From Halogranum amylolyticum (GTDB taxonomy: Archaea; Halobacteriota; Halobacteria; Halobacteriales; Haloferacaceae): a stretch of 64,000 nt of DNA. The translations under genes were made by a program, and so were the position numbers. The DNA lies in assembly GCF_900110465.1 (NCBI RefSeq), contig NZ_FODV01000003.1, positions 186,001-250,000 on the forward strand, in the 5' to 3' direction. Below, one piece after another: positions 7,781 through 16,959 of the stretch. The stretch's first letter is position 1, and every line of letters starts with the position of its first letter. The notes beneath the pieces were generated by a model that worked only from the letters and a program-made list of their open reading frames with translations, made no database searches and was not told the origin of the DNA.

Positions 7781-9795
7781 ATGACCGCGTTAGACCCCCT
7801 TCACGTGCTCGTCGTCGCCGACGGACCGACGGTCTCGGATCTTCTCGCCGACAGCGACGCCGTCACGGTGGTCGAACGGTCCCCTGCAGAGGTGTCGGCT
7901 GCACTCGTCGCCCTCGACCCCGACTGCCTCCTCGTCGACGACCTCGACGCGCTCGACCGGGCGACCCTCGACGCAGTCGACCGTCGGGGCGTCCCGGTCG
8001 TCGCCTACACCGACGCTGCGCTCGAAACGCTCGTCACACGGGAGTGGGTCGCCGGCTACGTCCGCAGCGACGACGGCGACGACCCCGCTCGCCGACTGGT
8101 CGACGAACTCGTCTGGGTGACGAGCCAGGAGACACGCCAGCAACTCCGTCACAGCACCGACCGAGTCACGGCACTCCACGACGCCGCGACGCGACTGTTC
8201 GTCGCCGAGACGCCCGACGAACTGTATCGGTCGACGGTCGAAGTCGCAGACGACGTCCTCTCGTTCGACATCTGTTACGTCGGCATCGTCGACGGCGATG
8301 AGATCGTTCCGAAGGCCGTCTCGGCCGACTCACCCACCGACGGTGCGCGGCGGATGCACGTCGACGAGGGACTCGCCGGGAAGACGTATCGGACGGGGAC
8401 GTCCCAGCTGGTGCGTCGCGTCACCGACGACGACGAGGCGAACCCCGCGCGACCGGAGTACCGCTCCGGTGTCAGCGTCGCCATCGGCGAGTACGGCGTC
8501 TTCCAGGCGGTCGCACGCCGTTCCGACAGGTTCGACGAGACCAACCTCGAACTCGCCGAGCTGCTCGTCTCGCACGTGACGGCGGCGCTGAAGCGTCTCG
8601 AAGCAGAGTCGCAACTGCGCAGCGAACGTGACCGTCTCAGCGCGCTGTTCGAGAACGTCCCGACGCCGCTATCGCCTTCGAGTTCGACGACGGCCGACCC
8701 GTCGTGCAGCGAGTCAACTCGACGTTCGAGCAGGTGTTCGGCTACGCGGCCGACGACGTCGTCGGCGAGAACGTCGACGAGTTCATCGTCCCGCCGGAAC
8801 GGGACGCGGAGGCCGCGGCGTTCAACGAGACACTACAGGCGGGGACGAACCTCCGGGCGGAGGTCCAGCGGGCGACGGCGACCGGCGTTCGGGACTTCCT
8901 CCTGCACGTCGTCCCGATCCGACTCGACGAGACGAACGCGGGCGGCTACGCCATCTACACGGACGTCACCGACCAGCGGGAGCGCGAACGCGAACTCCGC
9001 CGGCAGAACGAACGGCTCGACGAGTTCGCGAGTATCGTCTCACACGACCTGCGGAACCCGTTGACCGTCGCCAGCGGCTACCTCGATCTCGCCCGCGAGA
9101 CGAACGACGACGCGAACCTCGAGAAGGTCGACGCGGCGCTCGGCCGGATGGAACGGCTCGTCGAGAACCTCCTGCGACTCGCCCGCAAGGGACAGATCGT
9201 CGGCGAGACGACGCCGGTCGAACTGCGAACGGTCGCGACGGAGGCGTGGGGACACGTCGAGACGGCGGACGTCGAGTTGGTGCTGTCGCTCCCGACGGAC
9301 GAGACGATCGACGCCGACTACGACCGACTGGTCGACCTGCTGGAGAACTTGTTTCGGAACTCGGTCGAGCACGGGGTTCGACCTGCCTCCGGTCGCTCCG
9401 CTTCCGGAGACAGCGTGAAGCGAAGCTTCACGAGCAGTCGGGCAGAGCCCGACGACAGCGTGGAGCATGGCTCCACGAACAACCGGACGGAGTCCGGTGA
9501 CTCGGTCGAGCACGGTTCTACGGACGGCCGGACGGAGTCCGCCGACGCAGCCACGGACGGCGAGGTGACGACCGTTCGCGTCGAGACCACCGACGGCGGG
9601 TTCGCCGTCGAAGACGACGGTCCCGGCATCCCCGAGGGGGACCGCGAGTCGGTGTTCGAGATCGGATACACCACCGACGACGACGGCACCGGGTTCGGGC
9701 TCGCCATCGTCCCGCGTATCGCCGAAGCTCACGGTTGGAGCGTCGCCGTGACCGCCGGCGTCGACGGAGGCGCGCGCTTCGAGTTCTCGGTGTGA
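7781..9795 (+). pseudogene. Sensor histidine kinase (receiver-like/GAF/PAS/HisKA/HATPase), frameshifted
   Basis: Two overlapping frames together encode one haloarchaeal multidomain kinase. The first (from ATG 7781) has a receiver-like N terminus (DPLHVLVVADGPTVSDLL), then a GAF domain (about residues 125-280), and enters a PAS domain at RLSALFENVP. At about 8660 the frame shifts by one base; the continuation AAIAFEFDDGRPVVQ and VFGYAADDVVGENVDEF completes the PAS, followed by HisKA (SIVSHDLRNPLTVASG, with the phospho-accepting His) and HATPase motifs (LLENLFRNSVEHG, VEDDGPGIP, GTGFGLAIV). Restoring one C in the CCC run at 8659-8661 would give one uninterrupted protein of about 670 residues. 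It may be a real mutation or a base-call error. An in-frame palindromic repeat array interrupts the HATPase domain (see separate entry). Confidence 0.85.
9388..9540 (+). repeat. In-frame array of short perfect palindromes within the kinase HATPase domain
   Basis: Directly after the N-box (LFRNSVEHG) the coding sequence carries alternating stem-loops. GTGAAGCGAAGCTTCAC (9415-9431), GTGGAGCATGGCTCCAC (9460-9476) and ACCGGACGGAGTCCGGT (9482-9498) are perfect 7-bp stems with 3-nt loops; TCGGGCAGAGCCCGA (9438-9452) has a 6-bp stem. Degraded ones flank these (9388-9408, around 9503-9520 and 9525-9540). The repeat period is about 44-45 nt. In protein it reads as repeated SVEHGSTNNRTESGD-like units, so the N-box motif SVEHG itself has been re-copied. 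The frame is kept through the array. Confidence 0.85.
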
Positions 9796-9835
9796 CCGGC
9801 GGAACGTTCAGGCTCTCGGCGGCCGAAGAGTGGGT

Positions 9836-10348
9836 ATGGAACTTACACGGAACGCACCGAGAGAGCGACGCGACTGGGTGACGCTCGTCGGCTTCGTCGT
9901 CCTGGTCAACGTCGTCGGCGCGGTGCCGGCAGTGCTCGGCGGGCCGGACAGCGCGTGGTTCGCGGCGCTAGAGAAGCCGTGGTTCTACCCGCCGTCGGTG
10001 ACGTTCGGGATCGTCTGGACGCTCCTGTTCACGCTGATGGGCGTCGCGCTGTGGCTGGTCTGGCGACGCGGCACCGACAGCAGCGCCGTCCGCCTCGCAC
10101 TCGGTGCGTTCGTCCTCCAGTTCGTCTTCAACGTGGCGTGGACGCCGGTGTTCTTCGCGCTCCAGCGACCGGCGGCGGCGTTCTGGATCATCGTCGCCCT
10201 CGTCGTCGCCGTCGTCGGCACCATCGCCGCTTTCGCCCGCGTCGACCGGCGAGCGGCCGCGCTGCTCGTCCCCTACCTGCTGTGGGGCTGTTTCGCGGCG
10301 GTGTTGAACTACACTATCGTCCAGCTGAACGGGTACGCGCTGTTCTGA
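9836..10348 (+). CDS. TspO/MBR family protein
   Basis: A 170-residue membrane protein with five predicted helices, the family norm. Signature segments are WFAALEKPWFYPPSVTFGIVWTLLF in the first loop (the W-x-P-P-x-x-x-F-x-x-V-W motif), FNVAWTPVFFALQRP in the third helix region, and PYLLWGCFAAVLNYTIVQLN at the end (L-W-x-x-F-A-x-x-L-N). TspO proteins bind tetrapyrroles and act in the membrane as porphyrin or stress regulators. The ATG at 9836 is preferred to a GTG two codons upstream. It lies 40 bp after the kinase gene and may be cotranscribed with it. Confidence 0.92.
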   Translation: MELTRNAPRERRDWVTLVGFVVLVNVVGAVPAVLGGPDSAWFAALEKPWFYPPSVTFGIVWTLLFTLMGVALWLVWRRGTDSSAVRLALGAFVLQFVFNVAWTPVFFALQRPAAAFWIIVALVVAVVGTIAAFARVDRRAAALLVPYLLWGCFAAVLNYTIVQLNGYALF

Positions 10349-10380
10349 CGCCGACCGCAGACGACGGCGAGTCGAGGAGT

Positions 10381-11400
10381 CTACGCGAGGGTCGACGCGA
10401 TGCGGTCGACGGCCTCGTCCACGTCGTCGCGCGAGACGTCCCAGTTCGTACAGAAGCGCGTGGTGTACTCACCGAACGCGCCGCAGCCGACGCCCGCGTC
10501 GGTACAGCGCTCGGCGAACTCGTCGCCGGTGAGCCCCGCCTCCCGACTGTCGACGACGACGACGTTCGTGTCGGGTGTCGGCACCGAGAGCCCCTGTATC
10601 CCGTCCAGTCCGTCGGCGAGCGCTCGCGCGTTGGCGTGGTCGTCGGCGAGTCGGTCGACGTTGTCGAGCGCACAGAGACCGGGTGCGGCGATCATCCCCG
10701 CCTGTCGCATCCCGCCACCGAGGAGTTTGCGTGTGCGCCGCGCGCGAGCGACGAACTCCTCGGACCCCGCGAGCATCGACCCGACCGGCGCGCCGAGTCC
10801 CTTCGAGAGACAGAACATGACGCTGTCGACGGGCGCGACGAGGTCGGCCGGGTCGACGTCGAGGGCGACGGCCGCGTTGAAGACGCGTGCGCCGTCGAGG
10901 TGGACCGGTACGTCGCGGTCGTGGGCGGCCTCGGCGGCGGCCTCGACGTGGGCGACCGGGACCGCCACGCCGCCGCGACTGTTGTGCGTGTTCTCCAGCG
11001 AGAGCAGCCCCGTCCCGGGGCGGTGGAGGTCCTCGTCGACGAGGTTCGCCCGGACCTGCTCGGGCGTCGGCACCGCGCGTTCGCCGCAGTCGACGGTGCG
11101 GACCTGCAACCCCGACAGCTGGGCGAGCCCACCGAGTTCCCACTTGACGACGTGCGCCTGGTCGTCGACGAGGATCTCCTGCCCGCGGTCGGTGTGCGTC
11201 CGGGCGGCGATCTGGTTGCCCATCGTCCCCGTCGGGACGTAGAGCGCCGACTCCATCCCCACGAGGTCAGCCGCGCGGCGTTCGAGTTCGTTCACGGTTG
11301 GGTCGTCGCCGTAGACATCGTCGCCGACGTCGGCGTCGCGGGCGGCCTCGCGCATGGCGTCGCTCGGGCGGGTGACGGTGTCGCTGCGAAGGTCGATCAT
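10381..11400 (-). CDS. ltaE: Low-specificity L-threonine aldolase
   Basis: A 339-residue PLP enzyme of fold type I that cleaves L-threonine to glycine and acetaldehyde. The N-terminal MIDLRSDTVTRPSDAMREA and YGDDPTVNELE are diagnostic of the family. ENTHNSRGG lies in the substrate-binding region, VPVHLDGARVFNAAVAL carries the cofactor-binding Asp169, and MFCLSKGLGAPVGS the Schiff-base Lys200. All key residues are intact. ATG 11400 was chosen over a GTG two codons upstream. It converges with tspO; their ends are 32 bp apart. Confidence 0.93.
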   Translation of the reverse strand: MIDLRSDTVTRPSDAMREAARDADVGDDVYGDDPTVNELERRAADLVGMESALYVPTGTMGNQIAARTHTDRGQEILVDDQAHVVKWELGGLAQLSGLQVRTVDCGERAVPTPEQVRANLVDEDLHRPGTGLLSLENTHNSRGGVAVPVAHVEAAAEAAHDRDVPVHLDGARVFNAAVALDVDPADLVAPVDSVMFCLSKGLGAPVGSMLAGSEEFVARARRTRKLLGGGMRQAGMIAAPGLCALDNVDRLADDHANARALADGLDGIQGLSVPTPDTNVVVVDSREAGLTGDEFAERCTDAGVGCGAFGEYTTRFCTNWDVSRDDVDEAVDRIASTLA

Positions 11401-11461
11401 ACCCACTCGATTCGGAGGCGGGGTGAAAGAACTCGTGGTCCCGGCGGAAGAAGAGGAACGC

Positions 11462-12331
11462 TCAGGCGGTGCGACCGCGCCCGCCGACGAGGACGCCGTA
11501 CGCCAGTCCGACGACGGCGCTCAGACCGAGTATCCCGCCGATGCCGAAGGACGTCGAGAAGCCGTCGGGACCGCTCTCGAACTGCAGGACGCTCCACGGC
11601 GTGCCCGCCGGTCCGAGCGACAGCGACGCGACGCCGAGAACGTCGAGGGCTATCGGCGCGAGCATCGCCGCGAGGAAACAGAGGCCGACGGCGACGCCGA
11701 ACCCGACGAGACTGCTCCGCAGGACGGTGCGGGGGCTGTCGACGGGTGCGTGCTCGGCGTCGCCGAAGACGCGGAGGCCGGTGACGTCGTCGACGACGGC
11801 GACGTCCGCCGGGTAGCGCAGGAGCAGTCGAACCATCCAGAGGTCGCCGACGGCGCCGCCGACGTTCAACGCGAGCGGGACGAGCAACACGGGGAGTTCC
11901 AACAGCAGCATCAGCGGGACGCCGACGGCCGTGATGACGACCAGCGGCGTGAGCGCGACCACGATGAACTGGTTGCGCGTGAACTCGGCGTCGGTCGTCG
12001 CGTAGGCGTACGGGAGGACGAAGTGGGCGACGCCCGCGCCGTATCGGGGTTCGCCACCGTAGCGCTTCATCGCGACGCCGTGGAGGAGTTCGTGGACGAC
12101 GATGGTGCCGGCGGAGAGCAGGAGGACGACCAGTCCACCGACGGCGGCGCTGCCGAGGTTCTCGGCAGCGACCGAGACGGCGAGGTCGAGGCGACCCGTG
12201 ACCGCCGTGTAGAGGCCACCGAGGACGAACAGCGCGACGACGAACCCGGCCGTCCCGAGACCGGTCCATTCGACGGCGGTCTGCCGGGAGACGGTGAACG
12301 TGATGAGGGGAGAACGGGAACGCGAAGACAT
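11462..12331 (-). CDS. DUF3267-type membrane protein with HExxH metallopeptidase motif
   Basis: The 289-residue protein has about five to six hydrophobic segments and the zinc-peptidase-like motif VVHELLHGVAMKRYGG (His80, Glu81, His84). This arrangement matches the DUF3267 family of putative membrane zinc metalloproteases. A second cluster PVLLVPLALNVGGAVGDLWMV could supply the remaining ligand (Asp). The C-terminal 100 residues hold two further helices. The substrate is unknown. ATG 12331 is chosen over GTG 12337. It lies 61 bp upstream of the threonine aldolase gene on the same strand. Confidence 0.8.
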   Translation of the reverse strand: MSSRSRSPLITFTVSRQTAVEWTGLGTAGFVVALFVLGGLYTAVTGRLDLAVSVAAENLGSAAVGGLVVLLLSAGTIVVHELLHGVAMKRYGGEPRYGAGVAHFVLPYAYATTDAEFTRNQFIVVALTPLVVITAVGVPLMLLLELPVLLVPLALNVGGAVGDLWMVRLLLRYPADVAVVDDVTGLRVFGDAEHAPVDSPRTVLRSSLVGFGVAVGLCFLAAMLAPIALDVLGVASLSLGPAGTPWSVLQFESGPDGFSTSFGIGGILGLSAVVGLAYGVLVGGRGRTA

Positions 12332-12454
12332 TGCCACGGGAACGATATCGCTCGCTCAGGACATAGCCCTACTGTGAGCAGTGCTCGCGACAGCCACGAG
12401 CGTCGCGAGAGCACAACCCGAAAGGGGTATCCGCCACCTGTATGAAGAACCGGT

Positions 12455-13540
12455 ATGGATGCACGAATCCGCGAACACGCAGAGGTCATCGTCGACCACT
12501 CGACGGATATCCAGGAAGGCGACAACGTCGTCGTCTACCTGCCGTCGGAGGCCGAGGACCTCGGCGTCGCGCTCCACGAACTCATCGGCGACCGCGGTGC
12601 CAACCCGCTCTATCTGAACTACTCGGACCGCGCCGACCGTGCCTTCCTCCGTGCACGCGAGGACGACTTCGAGACGCCGAGTCACCATCTGGCGATGTAC
12701 GAGGAGGCCGACGTCGTCATCCTCGCCCGCGCGGGGCCGAATCCCTCCGAAAAGAGTGACGTCGCTCCGGAGACCAACGCCGCGTGGCGTCGCGCCTACC
12801 AGCCGGTCCAGAAGGAACGGCTGTCGACGCGCTGGTGTCTCACGCAGTTCCCCACCGGGGGATACGCCCAGTTGGCGGGGATGAGCACCGAGGGCTACGA
12901 GAACTTCGTCTGGGACGCCGTCAACAAAGACTGGGACGAACAGCGCGAGTTCCAGGCGCAGATGGTCGAGATTCTCGACGACGCCGACGAAGTGCGTATC
13001 AAGAGCGGCGACGAGACCGACCTGACGATGTCGATCGCCGGCAACTCCACGCTCAACGACTACGGCGAGAAGAACCTCCCCGGCGGCGAGGTGTTCACCG
13101 CACCCGTCAAGGACAGCGTCGAGGGCGAGGTCTACTTCGACATGCCGCTGTACCGCTACGGTCGCGAGATCGAGGGCGTCCGCCTCTCTTTCGACGACGG
13201 GGAGGTCGTCTCCCACAGCGCCGAGCGCAACGAGGAGCTGTTGACGGGTATCCTCGACACCGACGAGGGCGCCCGCTACCTCGGCGAACTCGGTATCGGG
13301 ATGAACCGCGCCATCGACCGGTTCACCTACAACATGCTGTTCGACGAGAAGATGGGCGACACCGTCCACATGGCCGTCGGGAGCGCCTACGGCGAGACGG
13401 TGGGCGAGGAGAACGAGACCAACGACTCGGCCGAACACGTCGACATGATCGTCGACATGTCCGAGGACTCCGTCATCGAAGTCGACGGCGAAGTCGTCCA
13501 GCGCAACGGGACGTTCGTCTTCGAGGACGACTTCGAGTAG
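12455..13540 (+). CDS. Aminopeptidase, M29 (thermophilic metalloprotease) family
   Basis: A 361-residue protein with the M29 layout: an N-terminal nucleotide-like fold (MDARIREHAEVIVDHSTDIQEGDNVVVY), a central VGEVFTAPVKDSVEGEVYFDMPLYRYG segment (in the sequence as GGEVFTAPVKDSVEG, with the metal-ligand Glu residues), RYLGELGIGMNRAI, and a C-terminal HMAVGSAYGETVG ... NDSAEHVDMIVDM with the metal-binding His/Asp. Members remove N-terminal residues from peptides in the cytoplasm using two metal ions. The 3' end of this gene is duplicated 97 bp downstream. Confidence 0.9.
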   Translation: MDARIREHAEVIVDHSTDIQEGDNVVVYLPSEAEDLGVALHELIGDRGANPLYLNYSDRADRAFLRAREDDFETPSHHLAMYEEADVVILARAGPNPSEKSDVAPETNAAWRRAYQPVQKERLSTRWCLTQFPTGGYAQLAGMSTEGYENFVWDAVNKDWDEQREFQAQMVEILDDADEVRIKSGDETDLTMSIAGNSTLNDYGEKNLPGGEVFTAPVKDSVEGEVYFDMPLYRYGREIEGVRLSFDDGEVVSHSAERNEELLTGILDTDEGARYLGELGIGMNRAIDRFTYNMLFDEKMGDTVHMAVGSAYGETVGEENETNDSAEHVDMIVDMSEDSVIEVDGEVVQRNGTFVFEDDFE

Positions 13541-13672
13541 CGGTCTGCGGTCTTTTCATCCACGTTTTGCGAGTGAGCGCAGCGAACGAGCAAAAGGTGG
13601 GACTGGGACGTTCGTCTTCGAGGACGACTTCGAATAGCTGTTTGCGGTCTTTTCATCCACGTTTTGCGAGTG
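13508..13672 (+). repeat. Imperfect tandem duplication of the aminopeptidase 3' end
   Basis: About 68 bp at 13508-13575 (last 11 codons, stop codon and the first bases beyond) recur at 13605-13672 with a few substitutions; the stop is TAG in both. The spacer (13576-13604) is low-complexity AGCG/AACGAG sequence. The second copy is not translated as part of a visible gene. Confidence 0.85.
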
Positions 13673-13873
13673 AACGGTCTCTCGTCGCACCCGCGACGAC
13701 GAGAGCGTCTGCCAACTGTACACGGCCGCAGCGAGAAGAGAGGAAGCCGCTGACGACGACGGCGACCGAGCGAGCTCGGGGTCCACGTCCGAGAGAGACT
13801 CTCAGCTGAGACGAAAATGTATATCCATATATTTTATTAAAGTATTTAGTACAGAGTTTCTCTCGTATACAAT
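13673..13873. other. Intergenic region with AT-rich promoter-like segment
   Basis: Between the duplication and the zinc-finger micro-gene I see no gene. The last 60 bases (about 13817-13870) are very AT-rich for this genome, including TATATTTTATTAAAG near 13828-13842, about 30-45 bp before the ATG at 13874. This is the likely promoter of the small gene. Confidence 0.5.
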
Positions 13874-14026
13874 ATGCCCAAACTGAACTGTCCGGACTGT
13901 GGTCGAGAGATCGGGATGCACGAACTGCAGGCGAAGACGACCGCCCAGTCCGGCGGCTTCAGCACGCGATATCGGTGTCCGTTCTGTCGGACCGACGTGG
14001 AGAACGTCGCCGAGCACTTGGCGTAG
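13874..14026 (+). CDS. Zinc-finger micro-protein, 50 aa
   Basis: A short gene translating to 50 residues beginning MPKLNCPDCGREIGMHE and ending in CRTDVENVAEHLA. Two CxxC-type knuckles are present, CPDC near residue 6 and CPFC near residue 35, spaced as in a single zinc ribbon. Such small double-CxxC proteins are abundant in haloarchaea and mostly uncharacterised; proposed roles are nucleic-acid or protein binding. It has a strong AT-rich promoter-like region just upstream and converges with lrp. Confidence 0.8.
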   Translation: MPKLNCPDCGREIGMHELQAKTTAQSGGFSTRYRCPFCRTDVENVAEHLA

Positions 14027-14068
14027 CCGTCGCTCGGACGAGCGGAAAAAGGGTGTGAGAACGGCGGA

Positions 14069-14527
14069 TTACTGGTCGATGTCGAGTTCGAACTGCTGGT
14101 TCTCGACGACGGCGTTGAGCACGACGCTCGTGTTGGACTCGCGGATGTCCGAATCCGTGAGCAGCGTCTTGATCTGTCGGTTCATCCCGTCGGTGTCGGT
14201 GAACTTGCCGATGGCGATGACGTCGTAGTCGCCCGTCACTTCGTAGACCGAGATCATCTGTTTCTCCTCTTTGAGTCGCTCGGTGATGTCCGGGAGTTTA
14301 CTCCCCTCCACCTTCAACTGGAGGACGGCCGTCACGTCGTATCCCAGCGCGTCGTAGTTGACCTTCGGCGTGTACCCCTCGATGACCCCCTCGTCTTCGA
14401 GGTCGCGGAGGTGGTTCGAGACGGTCGTCACCGAGACGTCGAGTTCCTCCGCGAGACTTCGGAGACTCGCGCGACCGTCGCCGAGCAGTGCATTGATGAG
14501 TTTCGCGTCGAGGTTTTCGTACGTCAT
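14069..14527 (-). CDS. lrp: Lrp/AsnC-family transcription regulator
   Basis: A 152-residue regulator. The N-terminal winged HTH (residues about 5-55: [22 protein letters not shown], then [17 protein letters not shown]) is followed by the RAM/AsnC effector domain ([30 protein letters not shown]). It is divergent from glnA with 126 bp between starts. This Lrp-glnA pairing is conserved in haloarchaea; in Halobacterium an Lrp adjacent to glnA is known to regulate it. By inference this protein senses an amino acid (probably glutamine or related) and controls glnA and itself. Confidence 0.92.
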   Translation of the reverse strand: MTYENLDAKLINALLGDGRASLRSLAEELDVSVTTVSNHLRDLEDEGVIEGYTPKVNYDALGYDVTAVLQLKVEGSKLPDITERLKEEKQMISVYEVTGDYDVIAIGKFTDTDGMNRQIKTLLTDSDIRESNTSVVLNAVVENQQFELDIDQ

Positions 14528-14612
14528 TACACCAACGATCTCCCTGGGGGCATTAGAATTTTACGAATATCCAGTTCTAGTCTGGAGCGACCACGTTTGC
14601 ACCAGCCGATAA

Positions 14613-14626
14613 AATCTTTATACTGG
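14613..14626 (+). promoter_or_regulatory. Putative TATA box of glnA
   Basis: The stretch AATCTTTATACTGG, AT-rich in a GC-rich context, lies about 30-40 bp before the glnA ATG at 14654. This fits an archaeal TATA box with a short leader. The region is shared with divergent lrp, so Lrp may bind here. Confidence 0.45.
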
Positions 14627-14653
14627 GTGTATTCGGTAACGAGTGTCCAGAAC

Positions 14654-16018
14654 ATGACGGACGAAAACACCACGCCCGATGGCGGCTTGACAGCGGAAGC
14701 CCAGGCCGTCGTCGACGAGATCGAAGACAAGGAGGTCGACTTCCTTCGCCTACAGTTCACCGACATCCTCGGCACAGTCAAAAACGTCGCCGTCCCGGCT
14801 TCGCAGGCCGAGAAGGCGTTCTCCGAGGGGATCTACTTCGACGGGTCGTCTATCGAAGGCTTCGTGCGCATCCAGGAGTCCGACATGCGCCTCACGCCCG
14901 ACCCCTCGACGTTCGCGATCCTGCCGTGGCGCGACGGCCGCTCCGCGCGTCTCATCTGTGACGTCGTCAACACCTCGACGGGGGAACCGTTCGAGGGTGA
15001 CCCGCGGACGATTCTGAAACAGGCTATCGACCGCGCCCACGAGATGGGGTACATGGTCAACGCCGCCCCCGAACCCGAGTTCTTCCTCTTCGAGGAGGAC
15101 GAGGAGGGTCGCGCGACCACGAAGACCAACGACGTCGGTGGCTACTTCGACCTCGCGCCGAAGGACCTCGCCTCCGACGTCCGCCGTGATATCATCTACG
15201 GCCTCGAACAGATGGACTTCGAGATCGAAGCCTCCCACCACGAGGTCGCCGAAGGGCAACACGAGATCAACTTCGAATACGACGACGCGCTGACCACGGC
15301 CGACAACGTCGGAACCTTCCGCACGGTCGTCCGCGCGATCGCCGCCCAGCACGACCTGCACGCGACGTTCATGCCCAAGCCCATCCCGCGCGTCAACGGC
15401 TCGGGGATGCACACCCACATCTCGCTTTTCACCGAGAGCGGCGAGAACGCGTTCCACGACGACGACGACGAGTTCAACCTGTCGGAGACGGCCCACTCCT
15501 TCCTCGCGGGCATCCTCGAACACGCCCCCGCCCTCGCCGCCGTCAACAACCCGACCGTCAACAGCTACAAACGTCTGGTGCCCGGCTACGAGGCACCGGT
15601 CTACATCGCGTGGTCCGACCGCAACCGTTCGGCGCTCATCCGCAAGCCGGCCGCCCGCGTCCCGGCAGCGAGCCGTATCGAGGCACGCTTCCCCGACCCG
15701 TCGTGTAACCCGTACCTCGGACTCGCAGTGCTCATCCACGCCGGTCTCGACGGCATCGAGAAGGATCTGGAAGCGCCCGACCCGGTCCGCGAGAACATCT
15801 ACGAGTTCGACGAAGAGAAGCGTGAAGAGTACGGCATCGAGACGCTCCCGTCGAACCTCGGCGAGGCCATCGAGGCGCTCGAACAGGACGAGGTCGTCCA
15901 AGACGCACTCGGCGAGCACGTCTACGAGAAGTTCGTCGAGGCGAAGACCCAGGAGTATGACGAGTACCGCATCGACGTCTCCCAGTGGGAGCTCGACAAG
16001 TACCTCGAGAAGTTCTAA
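14654..16018 (+). CDS. glnA: Glutamine synthetase, type I
   Basis: A 454-residue GSI enzyme that makes glutamine from glutamate, ammonia and ATP in the cytoplasm. Motifs: [42 protein letters not shown] (metal ligand Glu), [26 protein letters not shown] (ATP/metal), then [18 protein letters not shown] and [10 protein letters not shown] (substrate-binding Arg). No adenylylation loop can be asserted. The ATG at 14654 gives the expected start; longer frames run back into the lrp promoter. The neighbouring lrp suggests amino-acid-responsive control. Confidence 0.98.
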   Translation: MTDENTTPDGGLTAEAQAVVDEIEDKEVDFLRLQFTDILGTVKNVAVPASQAEKAFSEGIYFDGSSIEGFVRIQESDMRLTPDPSTFAILPWRDGRSARLICDVVNTSTGEPFEGDPRTILKQAIDRAHEMGYMVNAAPEPEFFLFEEDEEGRATTKTNDVGGYFDLAPKDLASDVRRDIIYGLEQMDFEIEASHHEVAEGQHEINFEYDDALTTADNVGTFRTVVRAIAAQHDLHATFMPKPIPRVNGSGMHTHISLFTESGENAFHDDDDEFNLSETAHSFLAGILEHAPALAAVNNPTVNSYKRLVPGYEAPVYIAWSDRNRSALIRKPAARVPAASRIEARFPDPSCNPYLGLAVLIHAGLDGIEKDLEAPDPVRENIYEFDEEKREEYGIETLPSNLGEAIEALEQDEVVQDALGEHVYEKFVEAKTQEYDEYRIDVSQWELDKYLEKF

Positions 16019-16047
16019 CTCGGTCGGTCACCGGTCCGACTCTCCTT

Positions 16048-16938
16048 TTATCCCCGAACCGCCGCGACGAGCCGCGGGTACGCGACGATGAGCGCGACCG
16101 CCGTCGCGTAGACGACGAGCGTCACGGCTGACGGGAGGACGGCGGTCGCCTGCCGCGCACCGACCCACAGACCGCCGGCGACCACGAGGCCGACGGCGGC
16201 CAGCGGCGGTGAGACGGCCGCGTCGGTGACGCCGACGCGGTGCCACGCGAAGAGGCCACCGACCGACGCACTCAGTCCCGCCAGCGACTCGCGGAGTTCG
16301 ACCGGGTGGCCGCCGACGGCGGCGGCGACGGCCGAGAGCGCGGCGACGACGGCGGTGATGGCGAACATCCGGAGCGGCCGGCCGTCGGCGACGCGGAGTA
16401 CGACCCCGAGGAAGAGGAGGCCGACGACGGCGCCGACGGCGACGTCGACGAGATAGTGGACGCCCAGCGCGATCCGCGCGAAGCTCACGAGGGCGACGAG
16501 CGCGGCCGCCACGAGCGCTCGCCGTCGACGGGTCCAGACGTCGAGCAGCGCCGCGAGACCGCCGTAGACGACGGTCGTCGCGATAGCGTGGCCGCTGGGG
16601 AAGCCGAACCCCGTCCCGGTGGCAATATTGCGGAAGACGGGGACGGCGACCGCCGGGAGCCACGCCGGAGGCGTCACCGACGCCGCGCCCGGCGGTCGCG
16701 GGAGCGCGAAGCTGCTCTTGAGACCGATCGTCAGCACGAACCCGCCGAGCGCGAGTGCGACGAGGAACGCGCCCGTCCGTCGAGGATCGTCGGTGAGGCG
16801 CTCGCTCCCGAGCCAGTAGAGCAGCGTCACCGAGACGAGCAGGAACCAGACGTCGCCGAGTTGGGTGAGAGCGGCGAACAGGAACAGCACGCTTTCGGCG
16901 GCCGTCGCGACGAGCTCGGAGAGTCCGAAGCCACGCAT
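16048..16938 (-). CDS. PAP2-family membrane phosphatase
   Basis: A 296-residue protein with multiple hydrophobic helices and the three phosphatidic-acid-phosphatase motifs: KSSFALPRPP (K-x(6)-R-P), GFPSGHAIATTVVYGG (P-S-G-H), and RIALGVHYLVDVAVGA (S/R-x(5)-H-x(3)-D). The active-site His residues are in the second and third motifs. Members dephosphorylate lipid or isoprenoid phosphates on the outer membrane face, for example polyprenyl diphosphate. The C-terminal ~130 residues form extra helices. It ends 30 bp from glnA, convergent. Confidence 0.92.
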   Translation of the reverse strand: MRGFGLSELVATAAESVLFLFAALTQLGDVWFLLVSVTLLYWLGSERLTDDPRRTGAFLVALALGGFVLTIGLKSSFALPRPPGAASVTPPAWLPAVAVPVFRNIATGTGFGFPSGHAIATTVVYGGLAALLDVWTRRRRALVAAALVALVSFARIALGVHYLVDVAVGAVVGLLFLGVVLRVADGRPLRMFAITAVVAALSAVAAAVGGHPVELRESLAGLSASVGGLFAWHRVGVTDAAVSPPLAAVGLVVAGGLWVGARQATAVLPSAVTLVVYATAVALIVAYPRLVAAVRG

Positions 16939-16959
16939 CAAAATCGTCTCACCGGTCGG

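Noticed and set aside
4836-7784. 982-residue open frame opposite alaS
   Set aside because: Antisense shadow of a clear alanyl-tRNA synthetase; its translation is a Val/Asp/Glu/Arg-rich low-complexity string, as expected for the complementary strand of high-GC coding DNA.
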